DNA of 31,725 nucleotides, from NCBI GenBank assembly GCA_023132365.1, contig JAGLYJ010000004.1:1-31725 (forward strand). The letters run 5' to 3'. This document shows positions 29,338-31,725 of the stretch, piece after piece. The notes under the pieces are model-generated. The model was not told the origin of the DNA. It saw only the letters and a program-made list of their open reading frames with translations, and searched no databases. The position numbers were made by a program, and so were the translations under genes. This DNA comes from Mycoplasmatota bacterium (GTDB taxonomy: Bacteria; Bacillota_I; Bacilli_A; Izemoplasmatales; Hujiaoplasmataceae). How positions within the stretch are numbered: position 1 is the first letter of the stretch; each line of letters opens with the position of its first letter.

Positions 29338-30747
29338 ATGGTAAATATTGGAAAAGTAGTTCAAATAACTGGACCGGTTGTTGATGTTGAGTTTTTAAAT
29401 GAAATGCCAGCAATCAATAATGCCTTACAAATAAAAATATCAGCAAAAGAAAATAATGGAAAAGAGATTAATCTTACTTTAGAAGTTTCATTGTTTTTAG
29501 GCGGGGGTATTCTTCGTACAATTGCTATGGACTCTACTGATGGATTAAGAAGAGGAATGAAGGTAGTTGATACAGGAGGACCAATTACTGTTCCTGTTGG
29601 AAATATAACCTTAGGAAGAATATTCAATGTACTTGGAGATCCAATTGATGCATTACCTTTAGAAGGAAAATTTGAAAGGGCACCAATACACAGACTAGCT
29701 CCAAAATTTGAAGACTTAAATGCAATGACTGAAATACTTGAAACAGGTATTAAAGTTGTAGATCTTTTAGCACCATATATTAAAGGTGGTAAAATTGGTT
29801 TATTTGGGGGAGCAGGTGTTGGTAAAACAGTACTTATTCAAGAGTTAATTAACAATGTCGCTCAAGAACATGGTGGAATTTCTGTGTTTGCTGGCGTTGG
29901 TGAAAGAACTAGAGAAGGAAATGACTTATATTTTGAAATGAAAGAATCTGGTGTTATCAAGAAAACTGCAATGGTGTTTGGTCAGATGAACGAACCACCC
30001 GGAGCTAGAATGAGAGTTGGATTATCTGGACTTACAATGGCAGAACATTTCCGTGACAAAGAAAAACAAGATGTTCTATTATTTATAGATAATATTTTCA
30101 GATTTACACAAGCTGGTTCAGAAGTATCAGCGCTTCTTGGAAGAATGCCTTCAGCAGTTGGATACCAACCAACTTTAGCTACTGATATGGGTAACTTGCA
30201 AGAAAGAATTACTTCCACTAAATCAGGATCAATTACATCAATCCAAGCAGTATTTGTACCTGCAGATGATTATACCGATCCAGCTCCAGCTGCAACATTT
30301 ACTCATTTAGATGCAACAACAAACCTTTCACGTAAGATTGCTGAAGAAGGAATTTATCCAGCAGTTGATCCATTAGCATCTACATCAAGAGCATTAACTC
30401 CAGAAATAGTTGGAGAAGAGCACTATAACATTGCTAGAGAGGTTCAAAGAACGTTACAAAGATATAATGATTTACTAGATATTATTGCAATTTTGGGTAT
30501 GGATGAACTAAGCGAAGATGATAAATTAGTAGTTCACCGTGCAAGAAGAATTAGATTGTTCCTTTCTCAAAATTTCCATGTTGCTGAACAGTTTACAGGA
30601 CAAAAGGGAAGTTTTGTTAAAGTTAGTGATACAGTAAAAGGATTTAAAGAAATATTACAAGGTAAATATGATGATTTACCAGAAGATGCATTTAGATTAG
30701 TAGGAAGCATAGAAGCTGTAATTAAAAAAGCTGAGTCTATGAAATAG
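29338..30747 (+). CDS. atpD: ATP synthase subunit beta
   Basis: Catalytic F1 subunit (469 aa). The P-loop is GGAGVGKTV (G157-V165, K163), the catalytic Glu region is AGVGERTREGNDLYFEM, Walker B is DVLLFIDNIFRFTQAGSEVS, and the DELSEDD sequence near the C-terminus is the beta-type DELSEED motif with one substitution (E to D). SD TAGGAGGA lies before the ATG. It is full length with no oddities. Confidence 0.98.
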   Translation: MVNIGKVVQITGPVVDVEFLNEMPAINNALQIKISAKENNGKEINLTLEVSLFLGGGILRTIAMDSTDGLRRGMKVVDTGGPITVPVGNITLGRIFNVLGDPIDALPLEGKFERAPIHRLAPKFEDLNAMTEILETGIKVVDLLAPYIKGGKIGLFGGAGVGKTVLIQELINNVAQEHGGISVFAGVGERTREGNDLYFEMKESGVIKKTAMVFGQMNEPPGARMRVGLSGLTMAEHFRDKEKQDVLLFIDNIFRFTQAGSEVSALLGRMPSAVGYQPTLATDMGNLQERITSTKSGSITSIQAVFVPADDYTDPAPAATFTHLDATTNLSRKIAEEGIYPAVDPLASTSRALTPEIVGEEHYNIAREVQRTLQRYNDLLDIIAILGMDELSEDDKLVVHRARRIRLFLSQNFHVAEQFTGQKGSFVKVSDTVKGFKEILQGKYDDLPEDAFRLVGSIEAVIKKAESMK

Positions 30748-30757
30748 AAGGTGTGTT

Positions 30758-31150
30758 ATGAATATTGTAATCGTAACTCCGGATGGTGAACTATATAACG
30801 AAGAGGTTAACTCTGTAATCATTTCAAGCGCTAATAATGGTGATTATGAGGTCTTGAAGGATCACTTGCCAATTGTTTCGACTATTGATACAGGATATAT
30901 CAAATTAACTCAAGGTAAAATGGTATTCTACGTTGTAGTAATCAATGGAGTAGTAGAAAATATTAATAACAAATTAACCGTAGTATCTCAGGATGCTTTT
31001 ATTGGTAGGTCAAAAGAGAGTGCTTTTAAGAATTTAAATGATATTAGAAGTGCTAGAAATGAAGAAAATAAGAAACGAAATATTGAACTAGCAAAAGCAG
31101 AAAGAGAGCTAAGAAAACAAATAAAAATGACCGGAGCAGGTCAATTGTAA
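30758..31150 (+). CDS. atpC: ATP synthase subunit epsilon
   Basis: Rotor subunit (130 aa) with an N-terminal beta-sandwich (IVIVTPDGELYNEEVNSVII, GDYEVLKDHLPIVSTIDTGY) and a C-terminal helical hairpin (about 88-130) that inhibits ATP hydrolysis when extended. The full-length helices are retained. It is the last ATP synthase gene; dut starts 10 bases later with no terminator between. Confidence 0.95.
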   Translation: MNIVIVTPDGELYNEEVNSVIISSANNGDYEVLKDHLPIVSTIDTGYIKLTQGKMVFYVVVINGVVENINNKLTVVSQDAFIGRSKESAFKNLNDIRSARNEENKKRNIELAKAERELRKQIKMTGAGQL

Positions 31151-31159
31151 GGATGAATT

Positions 31160-31606
31160 ATGAGAAAACGTGGATTTGAAGTAGTTGCTAGATTTAAAGA
31201 TAAGAAAATAGTGTTACCATTAAGAAAAACCAGCGGGAGTGCTGGTTATGATTTTCAAGCTGCAGAAACGAAAGAACTAAAACCAAAGGAGATAACATTT
31301 GTAAGTACAGGAATTAAAGCATATATGCAGAAAAACGAAGTTCTTCAAATGTATCCAAGAAGCAGTTTATCTTTTAAAAAGAAATTAATCAAAGCAAATA
31401 GTGTTGGAATAATAGATTCTGACTACTATAATAACCCAGATAATGAAGGGGAAATAATGTTGATTCTTTATAACTTTGGAAACGAAATAGTAACTATAAA
31501 TAAGGGTGAGAGAATTGCTCAAGGAATATTTACAGAATATTTATCAGTGGATAACGATAATATTGATATTAAAAGACTAGGAGGGTTTGGCTCGACAGGG
31601 AGTTAA
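31160..31606 (+). CDS. dut: dUTP diphosphatase
   Basis: Trimeric dUTPase (148 aa) converts dUTP to dUMP and pyrophosphate, keeping uracil out of DNA. Motifs in order: SGSAGYDFQA (1), MYPRSSLSFK (2), GIIDSDYYNNPDNEGEI (3, with the six-residue insert seen in some Firmicute and phage enzymes), GERIAQGIF (4) and GGFGSTG (5). SD AAGGATG is near the atpC stop. It is an unusual passenger at the end of an ATP synthase operon, and its stop lies within the terminator stem. Confidence 0.95.
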   Translation: MRKRGFEVVARFKDKKIVLPLRKTSGSAGYDFQAAETKELKPKEITFVSTGIKAYMQKNEVLQMYPRSSLSFKKKLIKANSVGIIDSDYYNNPDNEGEIMLILYNFGNEIVTINKGERIAQGIFTEYLSVDNDNIDIKRLGGFGSTGS

Positions 31607-31620
31607 AACCTCTTTTTTTT
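31581..31620 (+). terminator. Rho-independent terminator after dut
   Basis: Long stem: GAGG-TTTGGCTC (31581-31593, one bulged G) with GAGTT-AAACCTC (31600-31612), including two G-U pairs, followed by eight T. It closes the twelve-gene operon. Confidence 0.88.
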
Positions 31621-31700
31621 GGATTAAATCAAAAAACACACATTTTTAAGAAAAAACACAGAAAAGATATATATTTATGTATAAAAACATTAAATTAGGC

Positions 31701-31725
31701 TTGAAATATTGCATTTCACATGGTA
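31701..31725 (+). promoter_or_regulatory. Promoter cut by the window edge
   Basis: TTGAAA (31701-31706), then exactly 17 bases ending in an extended-10 TGG, then TA at the last two bases. The -10 would continue past the window. The stretch 31621-31700 is AT-rich with no gene seen. Confidence 0.55.

Noticed and set aside
1..31725. CRISPR array, transposase, prophage, toxin-antitoxin or defence genes
   Set aside because: No repeat-spacer periodicity, no transposase-like or defence-like protein, and no long terminal repeats were seen.

Overview
The window is a compact, AT-rich stretch of bacterial chromosome carrying almost only core genes. The gene set and order (tatD-ychF; rpsF-ssb-rpsR; gdpP/rplI-dnaB; prfA-prmC; ftsY-ylxM-ffh; rbgA-rnhB; rpiB-atp) point to a low-GC Gram-positive lineage. 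Several genes (rbgA, rnhB, rpiB, atpI) end in TGA and tryptophan is written TGG, so the standard bacterial code is in use. This excludes the code-4 mycoplasmas and spiroplasmas. An Acholeplasma/Izemoplasma-type Mollicute, or a close Erysipelotrichia-like relative, is the best guess; the exact taxon is inference.

Layout. 1-171 is the 3' end of tuf with its terminator. 284-2772 is a tatD-ychF-pncC operon. 2773-4030 is a small accessory patch: a decayed purine/xanthine permease fragment and a membrane DUF1295 protein. 4031-5127 is rpsF-ssb-rpsR, with a structured leader that may be an S6:S18 autoregulatory site. 5212-11004 holds gdpP fused in frame to ribosomal protein bL9, then dnaB, prfA and prmC. 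11005-13374 is a roughly 300-base non-coding spacer followed by topA, whose promoter carries a 13-bp direct repeat. 13393-13512 is an unannotated small RNA gene with its own promoter and terminator. 13514-16278 is the SRP operon ftsY-ylxM-ffh. A convergent Cof-type HAD phosphatase follows, and shares a divergent promoter region with a seven-gene operon: unknown membrane protein, ftsK, lepB, rbgA, rnhB, gph-like and tsaC. 23758-31620 is a twelve-gene operon: rpiB, atpZ-like, atpI, atpBEFHAGDC and dut. The last bases hold a promoter cut by the window edge.

How the genes fit together. The SRP GTPases and signal peptidase serve membrane targeting and processing. RbgA, bL9, bS6, bS18, RF1, PrmC and TsaC serve ribosome assembly, termination and tRNA modification. 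DnaB, SSB, TopA, FtsK, RNase HII and dUTPase serve DNA replication, segregation and nucleotide hygiene. The F-type ATPase has a complete sodium-binding signature in its c subunit and so is predicted to couple to Na+.

The observations most worth following are the GdpP-bL9 fusion with a strong internal ribosome-binding site, the orphan C-rich small RNA at 13428-13512, the Na+ signature in AtpE, and an FtsK without its membrane domain encoded directly after an unrecognised membrane protein. I found no CRISPR array, intact mobile element, tRNA or rRNA gene.
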